A DNA stretch of 64,000 nt from Kitasatospora acidiphila (GTDB lineage Bacteria > Actinomycetota > Actinomycetes > Streptomycetales > Streptomycetaceae): positions 6,388,501 to 6,452,500 of the forward strand of contig NZ_VIGB01000003.1 in assembly GCF_006636205.1 (NCBI RefSeq). The letters run 5' to 3'. The first letter of the stretch is position 1. Every line of letters begins with the position of its first letter. A program made the translations under genes and the position numbers. Positions 52,236 through 61,557 of this stretch are shown here, in pieces. Below the pieces are notes generated by a model. That model searched no databases and was not told the origin of the DNA. It was given only the letters and a program-made list of their open reading frames with translations.

Positions 52236-53414
52236 GTGGAGAGCGCGGCACACGCCGGTGCGGCCAGTCGCGCCGGGGTGTCGCGGCGTACCGCGCTGCT
52301 GCTGGTGGCGGGGGCGCTCACCCAGCTCTCGCTGCCGCCGGCCGCCGCGCCGTCCGCCGACCGGCGGCCGGCGGACGGCCGGCTCGCCGCCGACCGGCTG
52401 ACCGCGCTGCTCGCCCGCCGCGCCGACCGGCTGCGGACCGGCGAGCTGGCCGCGCTGCCGCTGGCCGAGCTCGACTACCGGCCGGTCGGCTGGGACGCCG
52501 GCACGGTCACCGCCGAGCTGCGGTACCGGCTGCTCGGCTACGACGACTACCCCGCGGTGCTGCAGCGCCGGCTCACCCTGGCCGGCGCGGCGGTGACGGG
52601 CGAGGGCGCGGCCCCGGACGCGGCCGCGGCGCCCTGGGACCTGGGCACGCCCGACCCGGTGCGCGGGGCGCGCTGCCTGGTGCTCGGCCCCGCCGGGTCG
52701 GCCGAGCTCGCCGCGCTGGCGGCGATCGGCGACCGCGCGGTGCCGGCCGTCAGCGCCGTCTGGGGGACCGGCTGGGCGCAGCGGCTGGTGCTGCAACTGC
52801 CGGGCAGCGAGCCGCAGTTCGCCCAGCTGCTGGGGGTCGACCCGGGCTCCTACCAGGACATAGCCGCGGTCACCAGCGCGGCGGCCGGTGCGCCGCTGCA
52901 CACCCCCGCCGACCGGGTGATGGTCAATCCGGATGCCTTCCGGCAGCTCAGCGAGGTCGGCAAGCAGGTGGTGATCACCCATGAGACCACCCATGTGGCG
53001 ACCCGCGGCGACACCCACCCCTGGACCCCGCTCTGGCTCTCCGAGGGGGTGGCGGACTGGACCGCCTACCTGACCACCGGCCGCACCGCCCGGCAGATCG
53101 CGCCCGAGCTGACCCAGGACGTGGCGGCCGGCAAGCTGCCCACCGCGCTGCCCGCGGACAGCGACTTCGCGGCCGGCGCCCAGGGCATAGCGCAGGCCTA
53201 TGAGCTCGCCTGGCTGGCCTGCGACCTGATCGCCCGGCGGCACGGCCGACCGGTGCTGGTCGGCCTCTACCGCGCGGTGGGCGCGGCCGGGCCCGGCGCG
53301 GTGCGGGACCAGCGGCTCGACCAGGTGTTCCAGCGGCAACTGGGCTACGGGCTGGCGCAGTTCACCCGCGACTGGATCGGCGAGGTGGAGCGGCAGCTGT
53401 CGCCGCAGGCCTGA
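52236..53414 (+). CDS. secreted HETTH zinc metallopeptidase
   Basis: A 392-residue protein with a signal or anchor segment (TALLLVAGALTQLSLPPAAA) and a gluzincin-like active site HETTHVATRG (zinc histidines and catalytic Glu) followed about 20 residues on by WLSEGVADWTAY (third zinc ligand Glu). The remainder is helical. Substrate unknown; family proteins are often annotated as hypothetical. The GTG at 52236 follows GAGAGG 20 bases after the C40 gene copy 3, so the two are one operon and may act together on the cell wall. Confidence 0.85.
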   Translation: MESAAHAGAASRAGVSRRTALLLVAGALTQLSLPPAAAPSADRRPADGRLAADRLTALLARRADRLRTGELAALPLAELDYRPVGWDAGTVTAELRYRLLGYDDYPAVLQRRLTLAGAAVTGEGAAPDAAAAPWDLGTPDPVRGARCLVLGPAGSAELAALAAIGDRAVPAVSAVWGTGWAQRLVLQLPGSEPQFAQLLGVDPGSYQDIAAVTSAAAGAPLHTPADRVMVNPDAFRQLSEVGKQVVITHETTHVATRGDTHPWTPLWLSEGVADWTAYLTTGRTARQIAPELTQDVAAGKLPTALPADSDFAAGAQGIAQAYELAWLACDLIARRHGRPVLVGLYRAVGAAGPGAVRDQRLDQVFQRQLGYGLAQFTRDWIGEVERQLSPQA

Positions 53415-53428
53415 CGCGGCCCCGGCGG

Positions 53429-54814
53429 TCAGTCGTCCAGCAGGCTCTGCTCGTAGGCGATGCCGGGGCGCACCGGGTAGGAGGACTGCTCGGGGCCGGG
53501 CAGCACCGCGGTGACCGCGGTCGGCTCGGGCCGCTCGCCCCGGGTGCTGATCCACAGGCGGCGGCAGGAGACCACGGTGGCGGCGATCAGCAGCAGGTTG
53601 CGCGCGGTGATGGTGGCCACGCCCAGCGGGTGGCTGTTCACCGTGTCGCTGAAGTTCACCGGGAACTCCAGGGTGGTCAGCAGCGTGGCGATCAGGATCA
53701 TCACGGCCACCGGGCGCTGGCTGGTGCCGCGCACGGTGAGGCAGACCGCGGACAGGCCGATCAGCCACACCATGTACTGCGGGCTGATCACCCGGCTGGT
53801 CGCGGTGAAGATCAGCAGCGCGGCCAGCGCGGCGTCGTAGGTGGTGGCCGCCTGCCAGTGGCGGGCCCGCAGCCGCCAGTAGAGCAGCCAGCCGAAGCCG
53901 ACCGCGGTGCCGGCCAGCGCGACCTTGGAGATGACGCTGACCCACGGGCCGAGCATCTCCACCGAGCCGTAGTTCATCTGCACCTGGCCGTGCCAGGAAC
54001 CGAACAGCCGGGCGAAGTGGATCGGCAGCGCGCCCACCGACTCCACCTCGATGCCGCGGTTGGCCTGGAAGGTGAGGAACTGGAAGGCACCGTTCATGCC
54101 GGCGGCGAGCAGGAAGGCCAGCGAGGAGAGCGCGGCCAGTGCGCCGGTCCAGGAGCGGGTGGTGCGGCGGCCGCGCGGGGTGCCGGCCAGGGCGACCAGT
54201 GGCCAGAGCTTGAGCAGGCCGCCGAGGCCCAGCAGCATGCCGCCGAGCACCGGGCGGCGCAGCAGCACCAGCAGGCCGATCACCGCGATGGCGGTCACCA
54301 GGATGTCGTAGCGGTTGTAGACGGTGGGGCCGAGCAGCGGCACGCCGACCACCCACATCCACCCGCCGGCCAGGCTGCGGCCGCGACGGGCGCCGGAGCG
54401 GACCAGCAGCACCATGGCAGCCGCGTCGAAGATGCCGCAGCACACCCAGAACGAGACCAGGTAGGACCACGGCAGCAGGCCCGGCAGCAGTATCACCAGG
54501 GCGGCGCCCGGCGGGTACTGCCAGGTCACGTCGTCCATCGGGAAGGTGCCGGTCTGCAGCACCTCGTACCAGGCGTGGTAGATCAGCGTGATGTCGGTGC
54601 TCACGTCCAGGCCGATCTTGATCACCCCGGTGATCATCAGCACGATCAAGGTCCTGCTGACCACCCAGCCGGTGCTCACGGCCCAGAGCGCGCCCCGGGC
54701 CGGGACCGTCGAGCTGATGGCGGTGGCGCCTTCGGCGGGCGGAGCGGTCAGTGCGACGGTGCTACTGCCAACGCTGCCGGCCCGATCGTCCGGGCCGTCC
54801 TCCGCCAACACCAC
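53429..54814 (-). CDS. GT87-type membrane glycosyltransferase/DUF2029 protein
   Basis: A 461-residue integral membrane protein with about 11 helices and the polyprenyl-sugar mannosyltransferase layout: YHAWYEVLQTGTFPMDDVTWQYPPGAAL (quoted in part), where the acidic DD pair lies in the first loop, then GLGGLLKLWPLVAL. It probably uses a lipid-linked sugar donor on the outer membrane face. GTG at 54814 (two tandem GTGs) with GGGAG upstream. It is divergent from the GT4 gene, so both could belong to one glycolipid pathway. Confidence 0.88.
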   Translation of the reverse strand: MVLAEDGPDDRAGSVGSSTVALTAPPAEGATAISSTVPARGALWAVSTGWVVSRTLIVLMITGVIKIGLDVSTDITLIYHAWYEVLQTGTFPMDDVTWQYPPGAALVILLPGLLPWSYLVSFWVCCGIFDAAAMVLLVRSGARRGRSLAGGWMWVVGVPLLGPTVYNRYDILVTAIAVIGLLVLLRRPVLGGMLLGLGGLLKLWPLVALAGTPRGRRTTRSWTGALAALSSLAFLLAAGMNGAFQFLTFQANRGIEVESVGALPIHFARLFGSWHGQVQMNYGSVEMLGPWVSVISKVALAGTAVGFGWLLYWRLRARHWQAATTYDAALAALLIFTATSRVISPQYMVWLIGLSAVCLTVRGTSQRPVAVMILIATLLTTLEFPVNFSDTVNSHPLGVATITARNLLLIAATVVSCRRLWISTRGERPEPTAVTAVLPGPEQSSYPVRPGIAYEQSLLDD

Positions 54815-55058
54815 TGAGCTCCCTCATTCATCTCGCCATACGTCCGCACCGGACCGGGCCGACGCTGACTGGTCGTACGCCTGTCCGTACGCCTGTCGCC
54901 CTGCCTGTCTTCTGCATCTGTCTACCGGTTAGGACTGGTCCGGCAGGAAAACGGTTGCGGCCTGCACGTCCGTTCCCGCCGCGACGGCATGGTGACCTAT
55001 CGTACGGACCGGCGGGGGAGAACCATGCACCCCCCCGACCGTGCGAGGCGTGGCCAGT

Positions 55059-56213
55059 ATGCCGAAAACCCTCATCGTCACCAACGACTTTCCCCCGCGC
55101 CCAGGCGGAATCCAGCGCTTTGTCCACAGCATGGCGGTGCGCCAGCCGGCCGCTGAGATTGTGGTGTATGCCTCATCATGGCGCGGCTCGGGCGACGCTC
55201 CCGATCGGGTGACCCAGCGGTTCGACGCGGAGCAGCCCTTTCAGGTGATCCGGGACCGGGCCACCATGCTGCTGCCGACCCCGCGGGCGGCCCGGCGGGC
55301 GGCGCAGATCCTGCGGGCCGAAGGCTGCGACTCGGTGTGGTTCGGCGCGGCCGCCCCGCTCGGCCTGATGGCGCCCGCGCTGCGCCGGGCCGGCGCCCGG
55401 CGGCTGGTCGGCATGACGCACGGTCATGAGGCGGCCTGGGCCCAGCTCCCCGGCTCGCGGCAGATGCTGCGGCGGGTCGCCGAGGGCACGGACACGCTGA
55501 CCTACCTGGGGGAGTACACCCGGGTGCGGATCGCGGGCGCGGTCGGCCCCGGACCGGCGGCGCGGATGGCGCGGCTGCCGCCGGGGGTGGACGAGCGGGT
55601 CTTCCACCCCGGCTCGGGGGGCGAGGCGGTGCGGGCCGCGCTCGGGCTGACGGACCGGCCGGTGGTGGTCTGCGTCTCCCGGCTGGTGCGGCGCAAGGGA
55701 CAGGACACGCTGATCGCCGCGCTGCCGCGGATCCTGGCGACCGAGCCGGACACGGTGCTGCTGATCGTCGGGGGCGGGCCCTACCTGCCCCGGCTGCGCA
55801 GGCTCGCCGAGTCGCTCGGGGTGGCCGGCTCGGTGCGGTTCACCGGGGAGGTGCCGTGGCCGGAGCTGCCGGCGCACTACGGGGCCGGGGACGTGTTCGC
55901 GATGCCGTGCCGGACCAGGCGCGGCGGGCTGGACGTGGAGGGGCTCGGGATGGTCTACCTGGAGGCCTCGGCGACCGGGCTGCCGGTGATCGCCGGGGAT
56001 TCCGGCGGGGCGCCGGACGCGGTGCGGGAGGGCGAGACCGGGTACGTGGTGCCGGGGCGGGCGCCGGAGGAGCTCGCCGAGCGGGTGGTGCGGCTGCTGC
56101 GGGACGCGGCGCTGCGGCGCAAGCTCGGTGAGGCCGGGCGCGCCTGGGTGGAGGCGGAGTGGCGGTGGGAGCTGCTCGCGGGGCGGCTGCGGGGGTTGCT
56201 GGGGGCTGACTGA
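55059..56213 (+). CDS. GT4 family glycosyltransferase (PimB-like)
   Basis: A 384-residue GT-B fold enzyme. N-terminal KTLIVTNDFPPRPGGIQRFVH, GMTHGHEAAWAQLP, VVVCVSRLVRRKGQDTLI, LLIVGGGPYLPRL, and the donor-binding MVYLEASATGLPVIAGDSGGAPDAV with the E-X7-E region. This pattern is shared with the mannosyltransferase PimB that adds mannose to phosphatidylinositol mannoside; the name is inference. ATG at 55059. Divergent from GT87 and followed by a palindromic terminator. Confidence 0.92.
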   Translation: MPKTLIVTNDFPPRPGGIQRFVHSMAVRQPAAEIVVYASSWRGSGDAPDRVTQRFDAEQPFQVIRDRATMLLPTPRAARRAAQILRAEGCDSVWFGAAAPLGLMAPALRRAGARRLVGMTHGHEAAWAQLPGSRQMLRRVAEGTDTLTYLGEYTRVRIAGAVGPGPAARMARLPPGVDERVFHPGSGGEAVRAALGLTDRPVVVCVSRLVRRKGQDTLIAALPRILATEPDTVLLIVGGGPYLPRLRRLAESLGVAGSVRFTGEVPWPELPAHYGAGDVFAMPCRTRRGGLDVEGLGMVYLEASATGLPVIAGDSGGAPDAVREGETGYVVPGRAPEELAERVVRLLRDAALRRKLGEAGRAWVEAEWRWELLAGRLRGLLGAD

Positions 56214-56254
56214 GCGCTTGCTCGCCGCAGCCCGCCCAGGCGCCTGGATACGAC

Positions 56255-56293
56255 CGAGCGCTTGCTCAGCGCATACCGCTGAGCAAGCGCTCG
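56255..56293. terminator. bidirectional palindromic terminator
   Basis: 17-bp perfect stem (56255-56271 and 56277-56293, CGAGCGCTTGCTCAGCG and complement) with a five-base loop, between the convergent GT4 and acyl-CoA synthetase genes. The same GAGCGCTTGCTC also occurs as a direct copy at 56212-56223, overlapping the GT4 stop. Confidence 0.85.
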
Positions 56294-56302
56294 TTCACAC
56301 CA

Positions 56303-58096
56303 TTACTTCTGGTACAGCGCCTCGACCTCCGCCGCGAAGTCCTTCAGCACCACATTGCGCTTCAGCTTCAGCGACGGCGTCAGATAGCCGTTCTCCTCGG
56401 AGAAGACGGTGTCCAGGATGCGGAACTTCTTCACCGCCTCGGCGTGCGAGACGGCCTTGTTGCCCTCGTCCACCGCCTCCTGGAGGGCGGCCAGCAGCTG
56501 CGGGTCCTCGCGCAGCTCGGCCACGGTGGCGGGCTGCCGGTCGTTCAGCTCCAGCCACTTGGGCAGGAACTCCTCGTCGACGGTGATCAGGCAGCCGATG
56601 AACGGCCTGCGGTCGCCGACCACCATCACCTCGCCGACCAGCGGGTGGGCCCGGATCCGGTCCTCGATCACCGCCGGGGCGACGTTCTTGCCGCCCGCGG
56701 TGATGATGATCTCCTTCTTCCGGCCGGTGATGGTCAGGTAGCCGTCGTCGTCGATGCTGCCGATGTCGCCGGTGGCGAACCAGCCGTCCTGCAGAGCCTC
56801 GGCGGTGGCGGCCGGGTTGTTCCAGTAGCCGGTGAACACCTGCGGGCCCTTGAAGAGCACCTCGCCGTCCTCGGCGATCCGGCACGCCGAGCCGGGCACC
56901 GGCTGGCCGACCGTGCCGATCTTCGGCTTGTCGGCCGGGTTGAAGGCGGTGGCGGCGGCCGTCTCGGTCAGCCCGTAGCCCTCCAGCACCGTGAAGCCGA
57001 TGCCCCGGTAGAAGTGGCCGAGCCGCTCGCCGAGCGGTGCGCCGCCGGAGATCGCGTGGGTGGCCCGGCCGCCGAGCGCGGCCCGCAGCTTGCTGTAGAC
57101 CAGCTTGTCGAAGAGTGCGTGCTTCAGTCTGAGCACCAGCCCCGCGCCGCCCTGGTCCTGCGCCCGGCTGTAGGCGATCGCCACGTCGGCGGCCTGGTCG
57201 AAGATCTTGCCCTTGCCCTCGGACTGGGCCTTGGCCCGCGCCGTGTTGAAGACCTTCTCGAAGACCCGCGGCACGCCCAGGATCAGGGTCGGGCGGAACG
57301 AGGCCAGCTCGGCGGTGACGTTCTTGATGTCGCTGACGTGTCCGACCTTGGTGCCGGAGATCGCGGTGGCGATCGGGGCGATCCGGCCGAGGACGTGGGC
57401 CAGCGGCAGGAAGAGCAGCACCGACCCCTCGCCCTGGACGAACAGGTCGGGCAGCCGGGCCGTCACGTTGCCCAGCTCGTGCAGGAAGTTGCGGTGGGTC
57501 AGCTGACACCCCTTCGGGCGCCCGGTGGTGCCCGAGGTGTAGACGATGGAGGCGATCGAGTCGGGGTTCAGCGTGGCCCGGCGCTCAGTCACCGTGGCGT
57601 CGGCCACCTCGGCGCCCGCCGCGGCCAGTTCGGCCAGCCCGCCGCGCTCGATCTGCCAGGTCCGCCGGAGCTCGGGCAGGCTCTCCCGGACCGACTCGAC
57701 CACGGCCGCGTGGGTGTCGGTCTCGGTGAGCACCGCCACCGCGCCGGAGTCGCCGAGGATCCACTGCACCTGCTCCGCGGAGGAGGTCTCGTAGACCGGC
57801 ACGGTGATCGCGCCGGCGCACCAGATCGCGAAGTCGAGCAGCGTCCACTCGTACCGGGTCCGCGACATGATCGCGACCCGGTCGCCCGGCTGGACGCCGG
57901 AGGCGATCAGGCCCTTGGCCGCCTGGTGCACCTCGGCCAGGAACGCGGCCGCGGAGACGTCCTGCCAGCGGCCGTCCACCTTGCGGGCAAGCACCGCGTT
58001 CTGCGGGCTGCGCTCGGCGTTCTGGTGGATCAGGTCCGAGAGGTTGCCACCGCTTGGTACCTGGTAGAGGGCCGGAAGGCGGAACTCGTCGAGCAC
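56303..58096 (-). CDS. long-chain acyl-CoA synthetase (FadD-type)
   Basis: Adenylating enzyme of 597 residues that activates fatty acids with ATP and CoA. Motifs in order: SIVYTSGTTGRPKGCQLTHRN (adenylate loop), VLEGYGLTETAAA, DGWFATGDIGSIDDDGY, and GRKKEIIITAGGKNVAP with the catalytic lysine region near the C-terminus. ATG at 58096. Faces the SRPBCC gene across a 327-bp divergent region. Probably feeds beta-oxidation or complex lipid synthesis. Confidence 0.96.
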   Translation of the reverse strand: MLDEFRLPALYQVPSGGNLSDLIHQNAERSPQNAVLARKVDGRWQDVSAAAFLAEVHQAAKGLIASGVQPGDRVAIMSRTRYEWTLLDFAIWCAGAITVPVYETSSAEQVQWILGDSGAVAVLTETDTHAAVVESVRESLPELRRTWQIERGGLAELAAAGAEVADATVTERRATLNPDSIASIVYTSGTTGRPKGCQLTHRNFLHELGNVTARLPDLFVQGEGSVLLFLPLAHVLGRIAPIATAISGTKVGHVSDIKNVTAELASFRPTLILGVPRVFEKVFNTARAKAQSEGKGKIFDQAADVAIAYSRAQDQGGAGLVLRLKHALFDKLVYSKLRAALGGRATHAISGGAPLGERLGHFYRGIGFTVLEGYGLTETAAATAFNPADKPKIGTVGQPVPGSACRIAEDGEVLFKGPQVFTGYWNNPAATAEALQDGWFATGDIGSIDDDGYLTITGRKKEIIITAGGKNVAPAVIEDRIRAHPLVGEVMVVGDRRPFIGCLITVDEEFLPKWLELNDRQPATVAELREDPQLLAALQEAVDEGNKAVSHAEAVKKFRILDTVFSEENGYLTPSLKLKRNVVLKDFAAEVEALYQK

Positions 58097-58423
58097 TGCT
58101 GCTCCTCGTCTGCGACGCTGCGGGACGGCAGGACGTTACTGCCCAGTAGTCGGATTCCGATAGAGGGTCAGGGCGGGTGTTCGAAGTGTCACATCCACGG
58201 ACGAACCCTGACCGAACGCCGACCGTTGTAATTTGCACGATACGGCAGCCACCGGATGACCCCGGACGGCGGCGGCGTGCCGGCCGTCGGCCGCCCACCG
58301 GTGGTGACTCCTCGGTAACCCCCGCAGGCACAGGGGCCCGGCCCGCGCGCGATAGCCTTCGGGTGCATTGACCGGCACTGACGACCGGCCCGGGACACAC
58401 GCGGGATACACGGAGGCCCACCC
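58097..58423. other. divergent intergenic region
   Basis: 327 bases between the acyl-CoA synthetase and SRPBCC genes. It contains an A/T-rich stretch TTGTAATTTGCACGATACG (58226-58244), which could be a promoter for the synthetase gene in the minus direction or for the SRPBCC gene in the plus direction. No gene or strong hairpin is supported. Confidence 0.4.
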
Positions 58424-58858
58424 ATGGCGGAACACACCAGGTCGAGCATCGTCATCGCGGCGACCCCGGCCGAGGTGATGGCGGTGATCGCCGACTTCGA
58501 GGCGTACCCCGCCTGGACGGGTGAGGTCAAGGAGGTCGAGGTGCTCGGCTCCACCGAGCAGGGCCGCGCCGAGCAGGTCCGGCTGCTGCTGGACGCCGGC
58601 GCGATCCGCGACGAGCACGTGCTCGCCTACACCTGGGACGACGACCGCGAGGTCTCCTGGACCCTGGTGAAGAGCCAGATGCTGCGCTCACTGGACGGCT
58701 CCTACACGCTGGCCCCGGTGGCCGGTGGCACCGAGGTGACCTACCAGCTGGCCGTGGACGTCAAGATCCCGATGCTCGGCATGATCAAGCGCAAGGCCGA
58801 GAAGGTGATCATCGACCGCGCCCTGGCCGGTCTGAAGAAGCGCGTCGAGAACCCCTGA
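58424..58858 (+). CDS. SRPBCC-fold (polyketide cyclase/START-like) protein
   Basis: A 144-residue protein: SIVIAATPAEVMAVIADFEAYP (split in naming), WTGEVKEVEVL, VSWTLVKSQMLRSLDGSYTL and GGTEVTYQLAVDVKIPML, the order of the SRPBCC/Coq10-like family with a hydrophobic ligand cavity. Ligand unknown; a lipid is plausible from the neighbouring genes. Its stop overlaps the start of the next gene by one base (TGATG). Confidence 0.92.
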   Translation: MAEHTRSSIVIAATPAEVMAVIADFEAYPAWTGEVKEVEVLGSTEQGRAEQVRLLLDAGAIRDEHVLAYTWDDDREVSWTLVKSQMLRSLDGSYTLAPVAGGTEVTYQLAVDVKIPMLGMIKRKAEKVIIDRALAGLKKRVENP

Positions 58859-60036
58859 TGCCGCGTCTGGTGCTGGTCACCGGGGACGCCGCGGCGATCC
58901 CCGCGGTGGCCGCCGCGAGTGCCGTGCACGCCGCAGGCCAGGGTGAGCGCACCCTGCTGCTGGCCGCCGACGACCCGCACCGGCTGCTGGACGAGCACCT
59001 CGGCACCCGGCTGAGCGCCGCCGACACGGAGGTCAGGCCCGGCCTGTGCGCGCGCCGCCTGGACGAGCAGCAGGCGTTCCGGCAGGCAGTGGCCGGCCTG
59101 GACGGGCGCCTGCGCACCGGCTACGACCTGCTCGGCGTCGACCCGCTGGAGCCCGACGAGCTGACCGCGCTCCCCGGCACCCGCGCGCTCGCCCTGCTGC
59201 ACGCCCTGCGCGGCCCGGCCGACGGCAGGCCGTTCGACCAGGTGGTGGTCGCCGCCCCGCCGCCCGCCGAACTGACCGAGGCCCTCGCCCTCCCCGAGCA
59301 GCTCGACCGCTACCTGGCCCGGCTGCTGCCCGAGCAGCGCCAGGCCGCCCGCGCGCTGCGCCCGCTGCTGGCCGCGGTGGCGGGGATGCCGGCGCCCGCC
59401 GAGTGGCTGCACGCCGCCCGCGGCTGGGCGGCCGCCGAGCTGGCCGCCACCCGGTCGGTGATCGAGTCGCCGCACACCTCGGTGCGGCTCGCGGTGAGCG
59501 CCGCCGACTGCTCGGTGCCGGGCCTGCGCCGGGCCGCCGCAGGCCTGGCGCTCTTCGGGCACCGGCTGGACTCGGTGGCCGTGCACGGCGCGCTGCCCCG
59601 GCAGGCGGCCGACTCCGCCGACCCGTGGCTGGCCGAGCAGGCGGCGGCCGAACGCGACCGGCTGGCCGCCATCGACCTGGGCGTGCCGCTGCTGACCGCC
59701 GACCGCAGCGCCCACCAGGTGGACCGGCTGGCGGCCCAGCTGTTCGGCGACCGGCCCGCGCCGGAGCCGGCCGAGCGCTGGCCGTGGACCGCGGAGGACC
59801 GCCGCGCCGAGGACGGCGTGCTGGTCTGGCGGCTGGCCGCGCCCGGCGCCGACCGCGCCGACCTGGAGCTGGTGCGCCGCGGTGACGAGCTGGTGGTCGG
59901 CCTCGGCCCGTACCGGCGGATCCTGCCGCTGCCCGGCGCGCTGCGCCGCTGCACGGTGGCGGGCGCCGCGTTGCGTGACGGCGAGTTGACGTTGCGCTTC
60001 GCACCGGACCCGGCCCTCTGGCCCGAGCGCGGGTAG
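58858..60036 (+). CDS. ArsA/GET3-like protein without Walker A motif
   Basis: A 392-residue protein whose order of segments matches ArsA-type anion-pump ATPases: LVLVTGDAAAIPAVAAASAV at the P-loop position, ERTLLLAADDPHRLLDEHLG after it, FDQVVVAAPPPAE at the Asp site, and a C-terminal beta-rich domain with LVWRLAAPGADRADLELVRRGDELVV. The usual GKGGVGKT is missing and no Lys or Thr replaces it, so ATP binding is doubtful. It may be a pseudo-ATPase scaffold. Operon with the SRPBCC gene by TGATG overlap. Assignment is by layout and not by strong motif. Confidence 0.75.
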   Translation: MPRLVLVTGDAAAIPAVAAASAVHAAGQGERTLLLAADDPHRLLDEHLGTRLSAADTEVRPGLCARRLDEQQAFRQAVAGLDGRLRTGYDLLGVDPLEPDELTALPGTRALALLHALRGPADGRPFDQVVVAAPPPAELTEALALPEQLDRYLARLLPEQRQAARALRPLLAAVAGMPAPAEWLHAARGWAAAELAATRSVIESPHTSVRLAVSAADCSVPGLRRAAAGLALFGHRLDSVAVHGALPRQAADSADPWLAEQAAAERDRLAAIDLGVPLLTADRSAHQVDRLAAQLFGDRPAPEPAERWPWTAEDRRAEDGVLVWRLAAPGADRADLELVRRGDELVVGLGPYRRILPLPGALRRCTVAGAALRDGELTLRFAPDPALWPERG

Positions 60037-60092
60037 CCGGTAGCGTCGAACTCGAGGATCGCTGGAGAACGATCACTGGAGAGAGACGCGTC

Positions 60093-60371
60093 ATGAACGA
60101 TTCAAGCCCTGTCGACAACCCTTTGGTCGACGAGGTGCGCAAGCTGGTGTCGGCCGTCGGAGAGCAGGCCCAGCAGGTCCTGGGCCGCTTCCGGGACGAC
60201 AACCCCGAGGTCTACCAGCACCTGGCGGCCGCCGGGAACGAGTTGCTGGCCGCCTACCGGGCGGTCCTCGACGGCCAGGAGCGCCGCTGGTCGCAGCCCG
60301 CGCCGGCGGATTCCGAGCGGATCGACCTGGACGCCGAACCGGACGCCGGGCCGGACCGCCAAGACGTCTAG
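60093..60371 (+). CDS. DUF5304-like small protein
   Basis: A 92-residue acidic protein, MNDSSPVDNPLVDEVRKLVSA start and a helix with YQHLAAAGNELLAAYRAVLDG. From memory this position, just upstream of the glucokinase gene, is occupied in streptomycetes by a short conserved protein that is co-transcribed with glkA. GGAGAGA precedes the ATG. Function unknown. Confidence 0.85.
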   Translation: MNDSSPVDNPLVDEVRKLVSAVGEQAQQVLGRFRDDNPEVYQHLAAAGNELLAAYRAVLDGQERRWSQPAPADSERIDLDAEPDAGPDRQDV

Positions 60372-60445
60372 ACCTTATGACCGTGCGGCATCCGGCGGCT
60401 ACCGACCGGATCGAATCGTACGACTTTTGAAGCCTCTCGGCGGGG

Positions 60446-60473
60446 TTCCCAGGACGTTGGCTTCGGATAATGT
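60446..60473 (+). promoter_or_regulatory. putative glkA promoter
   Basis: TTCCCA (60446-60451) and TAATGT (60468-60473) with a 16-base spacer, 78 bases before the glkA ATG, in a locally A/T-richer stretch. A second promoter further upstream, shared with the DUF5304-like gene, is also possible. Confidence 0.35.
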
Positions 60474-60551
60474 ATGGCGAAGTGTGTACTGGAGCACGGC
60501 CGGGCGGTACCGTTTCCGCTCATCGGGCACGAGCGAATGACTGAGGGACAC

Positions 60552-61496
60552 ATGGCTCTGACCATCGGCGTCGACGTCGGCGGGACCAAGATCGCGGCCG
60601 GTGTGGTCGACGAGAGCGGCGAGATCCTGGCGCGCACCCGGGTGCCCACTCCGGCCGACCCGCAGTGGGCGGTCGACGCCATCGCCCAGGCGGTCCGCGA
60701 GCTCAAGGAGGAGTTCCCCGAGGTCGTCGCGGTGGGCGTGGGCGCCCCCGGCTTCGTCGACCGGGACCGTTCCACGGTGATCTTCGCGCCCAACATCGCC
60801 TGGGAGAACGAGCCGCTGCGCGGCCGGATCGAGGAGCTCACCGGTCTCGCCGCGGTGGTGGAGAACGACGCCAACAGCGCGGCCTGGGCCGAGTTCAAGT
60901 TCGGCGCGGCCGCTGACCACTCCGACATGGTGCTGATCACCGTCGGCACCGGCATCGGCGGCGGCATCGTGCTCGACGGCCGCCTGCACCGCGGCCGGTT
61001 CGGCGTGGCCGGCGAGATCGGCCACCTCAACATGGTCCCGGACGGCCTGCCCTGCGGCTGCGGCGGCAAGGGCTGCTGGGAGCAGTACGCCTCCGGCCGG
61101 GCGCTGCGCCGCTACGGCCGGGAGAAGGCCGCCGCCGACCCGGTGGCCGGCAAGAAGATGCTGGAGCTCAACGAGGGCGTCGCCGAGACCCTGCGCGGCA
61201 TCCACATCACCGAGGCGGCCGAGGGCGGCGACCCGCTCGCCCTGGAGGTTTACGAGGAGGTCGCCGACTGGCTCGGCCGCGGCATGGCCGACCTGGCCGC
61301 CCTCTTCGACCCGGGCGTCTTCGTGCTCGGCGGCGGGGTCTCGGACTCCGGCCGGCTGCTGCTCGACCCGGTCGCCAAGGCCTTCGAGCGCTATCTGACG
61401 GGCGGCGCGCTGCGCCCGCGCGCCGAGGTGGTGCTGGCCTCGATGGGCTCCGCCGCCGGCATCGTGGGCGCCGCCGACCTGGCCCGCACGCGCTGA
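60552..61496 (+). CDS. glkA: ROK-family glucokinase
   Basis: Phosphorylates glucose with ATP and, in streptomycetes, takes part in carbon catabolite repression. The 314-residue protein has the phosphate-binding IGVDVGGTKIAAGVVDESG, the glucose-binding VVENDANSAAWAEFKFGA with the catalytic Asp, VGTGIGGGIVLDG, GHLNMVPDGLPCGCGGKGCWEQ (ROK zinc site: His and three Cys), and the end LASMGSAAGIVGAADLAR. ATG at 60552 with GAGGGA upstream. Confidence 0.95.
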   Translation: MALTIGVDVGGTKIAAGVVDESGEILARTRVPTPADPQWAVDAIAQAVRELKEEFPEVVAVGVGAPGFVDRDRSTVIFAPNIAWENEPLRGRIEELTGLAAVVENDANSAAWAEFKFGAAADHSDMVLITVGTGIGGGIVLDGRLHRGRFGVAGEIGHLNMVPDGLPCGCGGKGCWEQYASGRALRRYGREKAAADPVAGKKMLELNEGVAETLRGIHITEAAEGGDPLALEVYEEVADWLGRGMADLAALFDPGVFVLGGGVSDSGRLLLDPVAKAFERYLTGGALRPRAEVVLASMGSAAGIVGAADLARTR

Positions 61497-61508
61497 CGCA
61501 CCATCAAC

Positions 61509-61550
61509 ACGCCGCTGCCCCCGGGAGGTTCCTCCCGGGGGCAGCGGCGT
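61509..61550. terminator. strong terminator between glkA and a convergent gene
   Basis: 20-bp perfect stem (61509-61528 and 61531-61550) with a two-base loop, beginning 12 bases after glkA and 7 bases beyond the end of the convergent gene. Effective in both directions. Confidence 0.92.
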
Positions 61551-61557
61551 TCGGACG

